A stretch of 64,000 nucleotides of DNA from Desulfobacter postgatei 2ac9 (GCF_000233695.2 NZ_CM001488.1:3439453-3503452); one strand, 5' to 3'; shown: positions 17,531 to 28,109, counted from the stretch's first letter. Numbers and translations are program-made. Notes: generated by a model from the sequence alone, not told the origin.

Positions 17531-19594
17531 ATGGCCACAACAACAGATCCTAAGAGCTTTAACCACCACGTCGAAGCCGTTAAAAAAGGAACCCGGGTAT
17601 TTGAGGATGCATTCCAGGGGGTCTCCCGCATGATTTTGGAAGCCGGTATCCGCAAGGTCACGGTTAAGGGAAAGACCACCTACCAGTTTGACCTGTTCAG
17701 CGGAGGCAAACGGCATCTGGTTGGCATGTATGACGAAATCAACTCTTTTGTCTCTTTTGTCAAGGATGCCTCTGAGGGGGGGTCTTCCAGGGAAATGGCT
17801 TTTGTCCTGGTGGGCGAGCCGGGGAATGGAAAAACCTTTTTTGTGGATTACCTGTGTGCCCGGTACAGGGAATTTTTATCAAGTCCTAAAAATATGAAGT
17901 ATACGTTCCGCTTCAAGAACTTGGACAAGATAGGCGGATATGGAAAGATTAATGTCATTGAATCCCAGACCTATGAGGATCCCATGATTCTTGCTATGAG
18001 CGTTAGGGGGAACAAAGATGCCTCCATGAGTTATCTTTCCAAATCATTTAAACTCAAGGACAAGGAGATAGAAAGCCTTTATGAAAAGTATCGTCCTTTA
18101 GGTGCCTGTTCGGCTTATATATGGAATCAGATTCGGGAATATTGTGATGATGATCCTGACAAGATGATGGAATTCATCGAAATTGTCGCGGTACCGTTGA
18201 TAGAAAGTCTTGGTACGATAACCGGAAGATATCCGGCTAAGGATAAGATCACCTCTTCGGCCGTGGATCTTATGGGGGAAGAATCCATCCAGCGCCTGTT
18301 GCATATTCCGGATTCCAACAACCCCTACCGCTTTGACTTGCGGCGCGGCGCTTTGGCCCGGGTGGCCGGCGGTGGCATCCATTTTTCCGATGAAATTTAC
18401 AAAAATAAAAAGGATCTGGTGCAGGTATATCTCGGTGTAATCCAGAACCGTGTGATTGAACTGGATGGTTTTAAATGGCCCATTGATACTCTGATTATCG
18501 CCACCTCAAATAATTCCGAGTTTAACACCTTTTTAATGGAACGTGAGGAAGCGCCCATTGTTGACCGGTGCCGGATTTGCTATGTGGCCCATAATACGGA
18601 TTATAAACTCCAGAAAACGTTGACCGAATATGCCATCGGTACCGATGTCAAGCGTTCCCTTGACCAGAAAGTGCTTCACCAGGATCCAAACTTGAACCAT
18701 GCTGCATCTGTTGCCGTGGTGCTGACCCGATTGCCCCGGTCCGACAAACTCACCCCGATTGAAATCATGAAGCTTGCCGCAGGGGAGGTGGCAGGTGAAA
18801 AGAGCCTTAAAACCCTGGCCGAACTCATTGACCAGCTCAACCAGGATACGGATATAACCAAACGCTTCGGCCAGAAAGGTTTAGGCCAGAGGAACCTGGG
18901 TCGGGCAGTGCAGCTCCTTCTTGAATCTTCTGAAACCAATGAAGGCAATTGCATGTTTGCCTTAGATATTTTTAACGCCCTGGAACGGGTGGTACTTGAT
19001 TATGTCCAGGAACCTGCTGACCGGGCCAAATTCAAGGAGGATTTGAAAATAGCCAAGGGCCTTTACCGGGAACGTATCATGACAGAGATGTTTAACGCAT
19101 ATATGGACGAACCGCTGGCAATCAAAAAGGATGTACTCAACTATGTAAATATGATCATAGGTGTGGATGCCGAGCATCTGGGCCCTGATATGATGTGGAA
19201 GTACAAAGATCCCCAGACAGGTGAGCTTCGGGCACTTAAAATTGATGAGCGCTATATTAAAAACGTTGAGGAACGCCTCGGTCTTAAAACCGAAGAACAG
19301 CGGGCCTCCTTTAGAAATTCAATTAGAAAGATCTACGGCCAGAAACTGTCTGTGGATGCCAATTATGACTTCATGGATAACCTGGAATTAGTTAAAGCCA
19401 TCACCGATGTCCGGCTTAAATCCGACATTGCCGGTGCCGGCTCTTTAATTGGGGCGCTGGCCAACCGGACCAACGAAGAGAATCAAAAACTGTATGACAG
19501 AATGATTTATACCATGGATCACAAGCTTGGATACTGCCCTACTTGTGCACAGAAGACCATAGAGTATTTCTGCAGCCAGGAAGATGACAAATAG
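17531..19594 (+). CDS. prkA: PrkA family serine protein kinase / AAA ATPase
   Basis: The 687-residue protein matches PrkA (YeaG) along its length. The N-terminal AAA part has a Walker A motif GEPGNGKTF at about residue 95 and continues with DKIGGYGKINVIESQTYEDP, GGGIHFSDEIYKNKKDLVQV and IDTLIIATSNNSEFN. The C-terminal PrkA domain ends with CPTCAQKTIEYFC, a Cys pair that may bind metal. PrkA proteins are linked to starvation and stress responses, with kinase activity reported in Bacillus and E. coli. The start at 17531 has GGAGG six bases upstream; upstream in-frame TTG and ATG lack this. First gene of the prkA-yeaH-spoVR operon. Confidence 0.95.
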   Translation: MATTTDPKSFNHHVEAVKKGTRVFEDAFQGVSRMILEAGIRKVTVKGKTTYQFDLFSGGKRHLVGMYDEINSFVSFVKDASEGGSSREMAFVLVGEPGNGKTFFVDYLCARYREFLSSPKNMKYTFRFKNLDKIGGYGKINVIESQTYEDPMILAMSVRGNKDASMSYLSKSFKLKDKEIESLYEKYRPLGACSAYIWNQIREYCDDDPDKMMEFIEIVAVPLIESLGTITGRYPAKDKITSSAVDLMGEESIQRLLHIPDSNNPYRFDLRRGALARVAGGGIHFSDEIYKNKKDLVQVYLGVIQNRVIELDGFKWPIDTLIIATSNNSEFNTFLMEREEAPIVDRCRICYVAHNTDYKLQKTLTEYAIGTDVKRSLDQKVLHQDPNLNHAASVAVVLTRLPRSDKLTPIEIMKLAAGEVAGEKSLKTLAELIDQLNQDTDITKRFGQKGLGQRNLGRAVQLLLESSETNEGNCMFALDIFNALERVVLDYVQEPADRAKFKEDLKIAKGLYRERIMTEMFNAYMDEPLAIKKDVLNYVNMIIGVDAEHLGPDMMWKYKDPQTGELRALKIDERYIKNVEERLGLKTEEQRASFRNSIRKIYGQKLSVDANYDFMDNLELVKAITDVRLKSDIAGAGSLIGALANRTNEENQKLYDRMIYTMDHKLGYCPTCAQKTIEYFCSQEDDK

Positions 19595-19620
19595 CAGTTT
19601 AAAAAACAAAGGGGAAGCGT

Positions 19621-20793
19621 ATGGTCACCCTTGATGAATTATTGGAACGGGACCGCCAGCGGGAAGAGGACGGATTCAAGCGTAAAATCCGTATAGGCCG
19701 CATTGTCAAACCTGGTACCGGGGGAAAAGAAAAAATTATTGTGGTCCCCACTACCGTGGAGGAGAAGTTTGTTCATGAGGAACCCTCCTTTGATCCGAAC
19801 ACCGGAGAGGGAGAACCTTCCAGCGGAACCGGAGAGGGAGAAGAAGGCGATGTCATAGGCGAACAGCCGGTACGTCCGGATCAGGGTGAGGGGGAAGGCG
19901 AGGGGGCCGGTGAAGGAGAAGGTGAAGGCCAGGGCAGCGAACATGAGTTCGAGTCCAGTGCCTACGAATTAGGCAAGGTGCTGTCCCAGGACTTTCAACT
20001 TCCCAACCTCCAGGACAAAGGCAAACGACGTGCCCTGGCCCGCTACACCTATGATCTGACAGATAAGCACCGGGGCATGGGCCAGATTTTGGATAAAAAA
20101 GCAACTTTAAAACAGATTGTCCAGACTAATATTGCCCTTGGCAGAATTCCGGATGTTGACGACATAGACCCGGGCAGGTTTATTGTTTCCCCCCGGGATC
20201 TTGTTTACAGGATTCTGTCCAGAGAGAAAGAGTATGAATCCCAGGCCATGGTCTTTTTTCTAAGAGATTATTCAGGCTCCATGGGCGGCAAGGTGACAGA
20301 GGCAGTGGTTTCCCAGCATGTGATGCTCTATTCGTGGTTGGTGTATCAATATGAAAGACAGGTGGAAACCCGTTTTATTCTCCATGATACCCAGGCAAAA
20401 GAGGTTCAGGATTTTTATAAATATCACTCTTATAAGGTGGCCGGGGGAACCAAGGTGTATACCGCTTTCGAGCTGGTGAATCAAATCGTGGAGAAGGAGA
20501 GCCTGGATAGAGACTACAATATTTATGTTTTCCATGGGACCGATGGCGATGACTGGGATAAAGATGGCGTCAACACCATAAAACAAATAGAAAAAATGAT
20601 GCGCTATGCCGCCCGGATAGGCATCTCCATTGTAGCGCATTCCTATGTGGGAACAGGGCAGACCGAAGTTGAAAAATACCTGAGAAAATCGGGAATACTT
20701 GAAAAACATAAGAACCATATTAAACTGGATGTTATGCATGAAAATGTGGATGATACCAGAATTATTCAGGGGATTAAAAATCTGATTTCCTGA
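19621..20793 (+). CDS. yeaH: YeaH/DUF444 family protein with a von Willebrand A-type domain
   Basis: A 390-residue partner of PrkA in many bacteria. The N-terminal part is followed by an acidic Gly/Glu-rich linker (GEGEGEGAGEGEGEG, about residues 85-105) and a C-terminal vWA domain with an intact MIDAS motif, FLRDYSGSMGG (Asp-x-Ser-x-Ser), and HGTDGDDW later. vWA partners of AAA ATPases often act as adaptors or cofactor-handling units; here that is inferred from the conserved gene order. It starts 26 bases after prkA behind an AAAGGGGAAG ribosome site. Confidence 0.93.
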   Translation: MVTLDELLERDRQREEDGFKRKIRIGRIVKPGTGGKEKIIVVPTTVEEKFVHEEPSFDPNTGEGEPSSGTGEGEEGDVIGEQPVRPDQGEGEGEGAGEGEGEGQGSEHEFESSAYELGKVLSQDFQLPNLQDKGKRRALARYTYDLTDKHRGMGQILDKKATLKQIVQTNIALGRIPDVDDIDPGRFIVSPRDLVYRILSREKEYESQAMVFFLRDYSGSMGGKVTEAVVSQHVMLYSWLVYQYERQVETRFILHDTQAKEVQDFYKYHSYKVAGGTKVYTAFELVNQIVEKESLDRDYNIYVFHGTDGDDWDKDGVNTIKQIEKMMRYAARIGISIVAHSYVGTGQTEVEKYLRKSGILEKHKNHIKLDVMHENVDDTRIIQGIKNLIS

Positions 20794-20836
20794 GAATATA
20801 GATAAAGTGCCGGATAAAAAAGAAAGGCAGGGCCCA

Positions 20837-22501
20837 ATGGAACTTGTCAGTCAGCATGTTAAAAAAATCATGGAAGAATGCAAAGTCAGAGCCAGGGATG
20901 AAGGCCTGAAGTTTGATGATGAAACCCTTGAGTATATCGTCACCAACCGGGACATGATTGAACTGTCTCCCAAGGTCATGATTCCCACCCTGTATGATTA
21001 CTGGGTTCATGATGTCAGGGTTTTATCAGGCAAAGGCATGTATGAAGCCTACCCTTCCAACCCCTATGAAACCGTTATCAATACCCGGCCGGCCATTTCC
21101 TACTATAATGATAATAACCCGGACTGGCTCAATGTTATGATTTTTTATCATGTGCTGGCCCATATTGATTTTTTTCAGAATAATCTGTTTTTTGTAAATA
21201 CCTGGGATGTTGACCTTGCCGGTCAGGCGCTGGCAGATAAGCGTTTGATTGCCCAACTCAGAAGCGAAAAGGGCAGGCGATGGGTGGATTATGTTATTGA
21301 ATTTTCCAGGGGGATGGACAATCTGGTGGGCTATCACAAGGTACTGGACAGTATGTTGAGATTCCGGAATCAGCCTGTTGCCAGGTTATCCAGACAGGAT
21401 TATTATTTTGATGTTTTTTTACAGAAAATAAAGAAGGTGTCCCACAATACGTACTTAAAAGAAATAGAAAGGTTCAATCAGTGTAAAGATAACATTGCCA
21501 CATTTTTTGAACCGATCCTTTCCCAGTACCCTGAGTTTGAGCAGATGTACAAAAAAGCCAGAAAGGACAAAGAAAAACCTGTGCGGGATATCATGGAATA
21601 TATTATCAGGCATTCACCGTTTTTACGGGCCCATGAAAATCAGTGGATGAAATGCGTGATCCAGATCGTGCGCGACACCTCATTGTACTTTCAGCCCCAG
21701 ATTCGCACAAAGATTATGAATGAAGGCTGGGCCAGTTACTGGCACGACTATCTGTTTATGAAAGATGAGCGTATCCGTGGTCATGAAGTAGATTATGCAA
21801 AGGTGAATGCAACGGTAACCGCACTGCCCAAGGTCGGACTCAATCCCTATGCCTTAGGTTTGCGTCTGTTTGAACATATTGAAGATATGCAGAATAGAGG
21901 ATGCTATTCCTTTGATTATTTCCGCCTGAAAGATGAGAAAAACAGACAACACTTTGATAAAGGAAATAAAAACGGCCATGATTTTATCTTTAAAGTCAGG
22001 GAGAGTATGAATGATTTCACCTTTATCAACAAATTTGTGGACCAGGAATTTATAGACCATTACAAACTGTTTGTCACAGGCAAGCGGCTGAATAGGGAAC
22101 GCATGACCTGGCAATACTATATTAAATCCAAGAAAGCCCACGATTATAAAAATATGGTGATTGACACCTTGTATCATCCTCCGGTGATATATGTTAACGA
22201 GGAAAAAACCCAAGGTGCTCTGCTTTACCTTGTTCATAAATTTGAAAATAAGCCCCTTAAAGCAGATTATATTGAAAATACCATGATGGGTATTGAGTTC
22301 TTATGGGGAGGTCCTGTGTACCTTGAAACCAGCATACCTGTTGGAACAGAAAAGGAAACGCGCCCTGCCATTCATTTTTTGGATCCATCTGCAGGTGCTT
22401 CCGGAACAACAGCAACACCGGTTACACGTGAAAAAATTAAGTGGCAAAGGGTATGTTATATAATGGATAAACGGAAATTAAACAGACGGGAGGTGGCATG
22501 A
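20837..22501 (+). CDS. spoVR: SpoVR/YcgB family protein
   Basis: The 554-residue protein has the SpoVR signatures: MELVSQHVKKIMEECK at the start, PYEHVINTRPAISYY-like PYETVINTRPAISYY, the conserved MIFYHVLAHIDFFQNN, NEGWASYWHDYL with His and Glu residues, and VNPYALGLRLFEHIED-like LNPYALGLRLFEHIED. Its role is unknown outside Bacillus spore cortex formation; with PrkA and YeaH it forms a conserved trio. A GTG at 20807 is in frame, but the ATG at 20837 matches the family start. The 3' end overlaps the next gene by four bases. Confidence 0.92.
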   Translation: MELVSQHVKKIMEECKVRARDEGLKFDDETLEYIVTNRDMIELSPKVMIPTLYDYWVHDVRVLSGKGMYEAYPSNPYETVINTRPAISYYNDNNPDWLNVMIFYHVLAHIDFFQNNLFFVNTWDVDLAGQALADKRLIAQLRSEKGRRWVDYVIEFSRGMDNLVGYHKVLDSMLRFRNQPVARLSRQDYYFDVFLQKIKKVSHNTYLKEIERFNQCKDNIATFFEPILSQYPEFEQMYKKARKDKEKPVRDIMEYIIRHSPFLRAHENQWMKCVIQIVRDTSLYFQPQIRTKIMNEGWASYWHDYLFMKDERIRGHEVDYAKVNATVTALPKVGLNPYALGLRLFEHIEDMQNRGCYSFDYFRLKDEKNRQHFDKGNKNGHDFIFKVRESMNDFTFINKFVDQEFIDHYKLFVTGKRLNRERMTWQYYIKSKKAHDYKNMVIDTLYHPPVIYVNEEKTQGALLYLVHKFENKPLKADYIENTMMGIEFLWGGPVYLETSIPVGTEKETRPAIHFLDPSAGASGTTATPVTREKIKWQRVCYIMDKRKLNRREVA

Positions 22502-24828
22502 CCATGGATACCAATACCAGTTCTGTGGATTCCGATGCAATTGAATCCGTAACCCAGGCCCTGGAGTTTTTAAACCAGAATATCCAGGATTACCAGCTGC
22601 ATAAACCGGTATCTTTCCATGAATTTCTGCAGCTCCTCAATGCCAATCCGTCCCGGATTTTAAGAAATATTTTTCAGTCATTTCATGACATGATTAAAAG
22701 CCATGTGACTGAAATCGAAAATGATATAGATCGTTCCGCCATTACCAGATATGATACCGGTACGCTTTTCATGGAAGGTTCAGATACACCGTATTTCCCG
22801 GATCTGCTGTTTACCAACCGGTTTATGAAGCAGATGGATTATCTGCGCCACGGTAACCAACAGAACCGGATCTATGTGTTTTACGGTCCCCACGGATGCG
22901 GAAAATCAACTTTTTTAAACAATCTTCTGGAAAAATTTGAGCAGTATGCCAATACCGATGAGGGGCTGTGCTACGAAGTGGTCTGGCGCCTGGATGTCAA
23001 AACACTTAAAGGTCGTGAACCCTCCTTGATGAGCCTCTCCTCTTTTGAAAAACTGATCCAGTATATTGACAGTGATTCAAGGGACATAAAGCATATTGCA
23101 AATCAAAGTCCGGTCGAATTTGAAGGTCCCGAGCCTGAATTTATTGAGATTCCATGCCTGTGCCATGATAACCCCTTTCTGGTGATACCCAGAGAGCAGA
23201 GACGCGGTGTTCTGGACGAATTGATCAAAAACGATGAGTTTAAATGGAAGCTGTTCACGGAAAAGCAGTATGAATGGGTATTTAAAGATGAGGTCTGCAC
23301 TGTGTGCACCTCCATTTACCAGAGTCTTCTGGAACGTTTAGGCAAGCCTGTCAAGGTGTTTGATATGCTATATGCCAGGCCTTATTATTTCAACCGCCGC
23401 CTTGGCAACGGAATTTCCGTTTTCAACCCCGGAGACAGGCCGTTGCGGCGAAACGTTATCCTGAACCAGATGCTCCAGAGCCGTATTAACGCGCTTTTTC
23501 GGGATTCCAACGTTATTAATTATATTTATTCCTCCTATGCAAAGATTCATAACGGCATCTATGCACTTATGGATATTAAGGCCCACAATGTCGAGCGCAT
23601 GGTTGAACTTCACAATATTATATCAGAGGGTATTCACAAGGTAGAGAATGTAGAGGAACGTGTGGAGGCGCTGTTTTTTGCTCTCATGAACCCCGAGGAT
23701 AAGCAAAATCTTAAAGATTTCCCCTCGTTTGAAGACCGTATCCAGTATATAGACATCCCGTACGTTCTTGATGTGACCACCGAAGTTAAAATTTACCTGA
23801 ACATTTTTGGCCGCCATATTGAACGCAACTTTCAACCCATGGTGCTTGAAAATTTTGCAAGGATCATTATATGCACCAGAATCGGAAAAAAATCTCTTGC
23901 GCTGGAAGAATGGATAAAGGATCCGAAAAAATATCTCAATTTCTGCGATGAGAGCCTTATTTTGCTGCTTATGGAGATTTTCAGAGGAAGTATTCCTAAA
24001 TGGCTGAATGACGAGGACAAAAAGGCGCTTGACAAAAAGATGATGAAAAAAATTATTGTCGAGTCTGAAGAGTATGGGAAAAAGGGACTGTCCGGCCGGG
24101 ATGCCATTAAACTTTTTGACCGGTTTTATTCAAAATTTGTTAAGGAAGACAGGCACATCAGCATGCTGGATTTATGTTCGTTTTTCAATAAACTTGAAGA
24201 ACCCGTACGCCAGATGATTCCCCAGGGGTTTTTGTCTTCACTTTTAAGGATGTATGACTATTCTATTCTTCAGCAGGTCAAAGAGTCTCTCTACTATTAC
24301 AACGAGGATCAAATCGCAAAGGATATCAAAAATTATATTTCCGCTGTAACCAATGAGATAGGCTCTGTTGTGAACTGTATTTTTACCAAAGAAGAGATCC
24401 ATGTTACCGAGGCATTTCTTGAAAGCATCGAAATCAGGCTTCTGTCTGAAAGTGCCGATGCAGCACGACGTCAGGGAATGCGCCTGGATGTGTTAAAGGA
24501 ATATACAGGGGTTGCGCTTTCCCACGAGATCATGATCGAAGGAAAGAACATTGTTCAAACCCGGCTGTTTAAATCTCTTCATGAACGGTATGTCCACAAC
24601 TTAAAAAAACGGGTGTTGGAGCCTTTTATGGACAATGCAAATTTCAGACGGGCCATAAAGGATTTTGATACTGAAGATTTTAAAGCCCATGACAAACGCA
24701 TTAAACGCGATGTGACGTTTCTCATTGACAACCTGGCTAGTAAATTTGATTATTCACAGCAGGGAGCCAATGAGATTTGCATTTATGTCATTGATAATGA
24801 TCTGGCAAATAAATTCAAGGATAACTGA
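22498..24828 (+). CDS. Second large PrkA-like P-loop ATPase in the spoVR operon
   Basis: A 776-residue protein coupled to spoVR by an ATGA overlap and preceded by GGGAGG. It has a Walker A loop, YGPHGCGKSTF (residues 130-138), after a region like the PrkA N-terminus (LLFTNRFMKQMDYLRHGN). A probable zinc site, Cys220-x-Cys222-His223 with Cys267-x2-Cys270, sits between the P-loop and the rest. The C-terminal third (LKEYTGVALSHEIMIEGKNI) is helical and resembles the PrkA C-domain only distantly. I read it as a diverged PrkA paralog working with the trio upstream. Its start could also be the ATG six bases further on. Confidence 0.7.
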   Translation: MTMDTNTSSVDSDAIESVTQALEFLNQNIQDYQLHKPVSFHEFLQLLNANPSRILRNIFQSFHDMIKSHVTEIENDIDRSAITRYDTGTLFMEGSDTPYFPDLLFTNRFMKQMDYLRHGNQQNRIYVFYGPHGCGKSTFLNNLLEKFEQYANTDEGLCYEVVWRLDVKTLKGREPSLMSLSSFEKLIQYIDSDSRDIKHIANQSPVEFEGPEPEFIEIPCLCHDNPFLVIPREQRRGVLDELIKNDEFKWKLFTEKQYEWVFKDEVCTVCTSIYQSLLERLGKPVKVFDMLYARPYYFNRRLGNGISVFNPGDRPLRRNVILNQMLQSRINALFRDSNVINYIYSSYAKIHNGIYALMDIKAHNVERMVELHNIISEGIHKVENVEERVEALFFALMNPEDKQNLKDFPSFEDRIQYIDIPYVLDVTTEVKIYLNIFGRHIERNFQPMVLENFARIIICTRIGKKSLALEEWIKDPKKYLNFCDESLILLLMEIFRGSIPKWLNDEDKKALDKKMMKKIIVESEEYGKKGLSGRDAIKLFDRFYSKFVKEDRHISMLDLCSFFNKLEEPVRQMIPQGFLSSLLRMYDYSILQQVKESLYYYNEDQIAKDIKNYISAVTNEIGSVVNCIFTKEEIHVTEAFLESIEIRLLSESADAARRQGMRLDVLKEYTGVALSHEIMIEGKNIVQTRLFKSLHERYVHNLKKRVLEPFMDNANFRRAIKDFDTEDFKAHDKRIKRDVTFLIDNLASKFDYSQQGANEICIYVIDNDLANKFKDN

Positions 24829-24902
24829 CAGTCAAAATAAACATGCCGATAATAGAATACTTCACGCGCGTTGATGAACATGAAAATAATTGAGGCTGGG
24901 TC

Positions 24903-26270
24903 ATGAAAAAAGCGAATGTGCTGATCGTTGACGATTCCAGGTCGGCTCTTTTTGCCGTGAAAGCATTGTTGAATCATGCAGATATTCATACGGTAACTGC
25001 GTCCGATGCCCTGCAGGGACAGGAGGCCTTGAAAAAAGAGCAATTCGATCTGGTGATTACGGATGTGGATATGCCTAACCTTAACGGATTGGAATTTTGT
25101 CAGTGGATCAAATCAAATCCGGAAACAGCACATATTCCTGTGATTGTTTTAAGCTCCCTTGATACAGACGTTGATATTGAAAACGGTTTCAGGGTCGGTG
25201 CGGATGCATATGTGCCCAAACGCCTGGCAAATAAGGAACTGATTCCACGCATTGAAAGTGTTATGGATAAGTGTACCTTTGTCAAGGATAAAACCATACT
25301 TGTGGTTGAGGACAGTAAAACCATTCAAATGGTTACAAAACAGGGGCTTGAAGATGCTGGCTTCAAAGTGGTTCTTGCTGATGACGGGCAGCATGCCCTT
25401 GATATCATTGATGATGTTGCACCTGATATTTTGCTTACGGATCTCAATATGCCCCGGGTGGACGGCAATGAACTTTGTCGCAGACTGTTTAATACCGACA
25501 AGTATGAATTTTTGCCCATTGTGGTTATGAGTTCCATAGGCGACAAGTCGATGATGAGACGTCTTATCAGAGATGGTGTTACGGCTTTTATTGTCAAGCC
25601 GTTTAACGTGGATATGCTTGTTGTGACCATGGAAAAACTGCTTTCCGATCATTTCCAGCGCATGCTTGAAGAAAGGGAGCGGCTTCTTCATGAGCAGAAA
25701 TTGACGATCGGCTTTATCGCCAGTCTTGTCAACGTATTGGAAGCCCGGGATAAGTACACCAGTGGTCATTCCGAAGCTGTTACCAGGCTTTCCATAGCCA
25801 TTGGCAGGGAACTGGGCTTCAAGGATCAGGACATGAATCGTCTTCAGATTGCCGCAAGCCTTCATGATATAGGTAAAATCGGAATACGTGATAATGTGCT
25901 GCTCAAATCCGGTAAACTGACAATGGAGGAATTTAAGCATATTCAGACCCATACCGTGATTATTCAGGACATCCTTAAGCCGTTGCCAGGCATGGAAGAT
26001 GTTCTTGTTGCAGCATCCTCCCATCACGAACGCTGGGACGGTACAGGCTATCCCAATGGACTGAAGGGAGAAGATATCCCTTTATTCGGAAGAATTATTG
26101 CCGTTGCCGACGTATTTCATGCACTGACCGGTGACAGGCCATATCGTGACGGTATGTCCAGCGAAAAGGCGCTTCAGGTTATTTCCGACGGGGTTGGTTC
26201 TCATTTTTGTCCAACGGTTGCGGCTGCTTTTTTCAGGTATATAAAAACACTTAAATATCCTGAACAATAA
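24903..26270 (+). CDS. Response regulator with two receiver domains and an HD-GYP output domain
   Basis: 455 residues. First receiver about 5-120 (ILIVDDSR-like VLIVDDSRSAL, acceptor Asp in VITDVDMPNLNG), second about 127-245 (ILVVEDSKTIQ, acceptor Asp in LLTDLNMPRVDG, and VKPFN), a short coiled linker, and an HD-GYP domain from about 275 with SLHDIGKIGI, SSHHERWDGTGYP and VADVFHALTGDRPYR. HD-GYP domains hydrolyse cyclic di-GMP. It is probably controlled by phosphorylation of either receiver; the cognate kinase is not adjacent. Its end overlaps the convergent recJ by 20 bases. Confidence 0.95.
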   Translation: MKKANVLIVDDSRSALFAVKALLNHADIHTVTASDALQGQEALKKEQFDLVITDVDMPNLNGLEFCQWIKSNPETAHIPVIVLSSLDTDVDIENGFRVGADAYVPKRLANKELIPRIESVMDKCTFVKDKTILVVEDSKTIQMVTKQGLEDAGFKVVLADDGQHALDIIDDVAPDILLTDLNMPRVDGNELCRRLFNTDKYEFLPIVVMSSIGDKSMMRRLIRDGVTAFIVKPFNVDMLVVTMEKLLSDHFQRMLEERERLLHEQKLTIGFIASLVNVLEARDKYTSGHSEAVTRLSIAIGRELGFKDQDMNRLQIAASLHDIGKIGIRDNVLLKSGKLTMEEFKHIQTHTVIIQDILKPLPGMEDVLVAASSHHERWDGTGYPNGLKGEDIPLFGRIIAVADVFHALTGDRPYRDGMSSEKALQVISDGVGSHFCPTVAAAFFRYIKTLKYPEQ

Positions 26271-27954
26271 CCTGAACGCAATTTTGCTTAAATCTGTCCA
26301 CCTTAAGCTTTACCATCAGTTTAGAAAAAAAATCGGGCAGGCAGGTTGTGTCGGACAGGTTGAAGTGCAATGCTTCCACCTGGTGTTCCCCGCTTTGATC
26401 CCTAAGGGTCATTTTTCGATGACACCCCCCAATGATAATGGAAGATGCCACCCAGATGTTTTCCATAAGGAAGACGGGTTCGGGATTGCCGGTGCCAAAG
26501 GGACGAAGCAGATCTATCTGGCTGACAAGTTCCGGGGTAATGTCCGGAATCTGAATCACGGCATCAATTTTCCGGATGGGTTTAAAATCTTTTTCTGTGC
26601 AGACTAAAGCCAGGATCTCTGCCAGTGCGGGTTTCAGACGCGTCAGGTTTTCTTTTCTGACAGACAGTCCTGCTGCCATGGCATGCCCCCCAAAGGTTTC
26701 CAGCAGATCCCGGGTTTCAGACAATATCTTGTGTATATTTATCTCGTTAATACTCCGGCATGACCCTTTTGCAATGTCTTCTTTTGAGTTCAGCAGCACC
26801 ACCGGACAAACATGCTTTCGAGCAAGCCTTGATGCGGCAATACCAAGTACGGATGCATCCCATTTGCTGTCCCACAATACAACAAGCCGGTTTTCAAGTA
26901 TGGATGGATCGCCCGCAATACGGCGTTCAATATCTTCGACAATCTCTTTTTCAATGAGCCTGCGTTTTCTGTTCAGTTCATCAAGAAGGGCTGCGGTTGT
27001 TTCGGTCTGGGCCGGGGCAGGGCAGGTCAGGTGAGACACACATATTCTTGCATGTGATATGCGGCCCGCAGCATTAAGCATTGGCACGATTTTAAATGAA
27101 ATATCGTCGGAATCCAGCTTATTCATATCAACCCTGGATGTACGGGCCATAGAGACAAGAGCCGGACGAAGGCCCATGCGAATGCGTTTCATTCCTGCCA
27201 CGCACAGAGTGCGGTTGTCCAGCACCAGGGGGACCATGTCTCCTATGGTGCCGATGGTGAACAGGTCCAGGTATTCGGATAATTTGGGTTCCGGGAATTG
27301 TTCCCATACGCCATTTTCTCTAAATACCTTACGCAAGCCCATAATCAGATAAAATGCCACACCGACACCGGCCAGGTATTCAAGGCTTGCGCTGCAGTCA
27401 GCCTGCTTTGGATTGATCACGGCAAAAGCGTTTGGGATGGTCGTGTCCGGTTCATGGTGGTCGGTGATGATGACGTCGATGTCTTCCCTGGCTGCCGCCT
27501 GAACTGCTTCATGGGAACCGATGCCGCAGTCCACAGTAATAATCAGGTCCACATCCATGGATACGGCCATCTCAATGTGGGGCAACTGAAGGCTGTAGCC
27601 TTCCTTTGTTCTGTGGGGCACATACCAGGACAGATCTGCTTCCACCAGGGAGAGGAACTGGTAAAGCATGGCCGTAGCCGTGACCCCGTCCGCATCAAAA
27701 TCACCAAAAATAAGAATTTTTTCTTTGTTGGTTACCGCCGTATAAATTCGTTCTACCGCTTTGCTCATATCCTTTAGTTTAAAAGGATTGCTCAGTCTGG
27801 AATAATCCGGATTCAGAAAAAATTTGGCCTCATCAGCTGTTGTGATCCCTTTGTCGGCCAGCAATCCTGCAATAACAGGATGGCAGTTAAGGACACGTTG
27901 AAGTCTTTGAAGGACCTTCTGGTCAGGTGGTGTATATGTAAGTTTGATCTCCAT
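26251..27954 (-). CDS. recJ: Single-stranded-DNA-specific exonuclease RecJ
   Basis: A 567-residue 5'-3' ssDNA exonuclease for recombination and mismatch repair. The DHH catalytic motifs are visible: FGDFDADGVTATAM, DCGIGSHE, TDHHEPD, and the DHHA1-domain GGHAMAAGLSVR. The C-terminal OB-like domain is present, so the gene is complete. Convergent with the HD-GYP gene. Confidence 0.96.
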   Translation of the reverse strand: MEIKLTYTPPDQKVLQRLQRVLNCHPVIAGLLADKGITTADEAKFFLNPDYSRLSNPFKLKDMSKAVERIYTAVTNKEKILIFGDFDADGVTATAMLYQFLSLVEADLSWYVPHRTKEGYSLQLPHIEMAVSMDVDLIITVDCGIGSHEAVQAAAREDIDVIITDHHEPDTTIPNAFAVINPKQADCSASLEYLAGVGVAFYLIMGLRKVFRENGVWEQFPEPKLSEYLDLFTIGTIGDMVPLVLDNRTLCVAGMKRIRMGLRPALVSMARTSRVDMNKLDSDDISFKIVPMLNAAGRISHARICVSHLTCPAPAQTETTAALLDELNRKRRLIEKEIVEDIERRIAGDPSILENRLVVLWDSKWDASVLGIAASRLARKHVCPVVLLNSKEDIAKGSCRSINEINIHKILSETRDLLETFGGHAMAAGLSVRKENLTRLKPALAEILALVCTEKDFKPIRKIDAVIQIPDITPELVSQIDLLRPFGTGNPEPVFLMENIWVASSIIIGGCHRKMTLRDQSGEHQVEALHFNLSDTTCLPDFFSKLMVKLKVDRFKQNCVQVIVQDI

Positions 27955-28109
27955 GGAATGCGGGGTTATACCTTTTTGGGTGGCGAGGTGTCAATCCGTA
28001 CCGCAATAAAGAGATCAAGACTGACTATTTTATATGCACAAAACTCTTGAACAACCGACTTGGTTGGTGGTATTATAATCGGTTAATAAAGGATTAGATT
28101 TAAAATATT

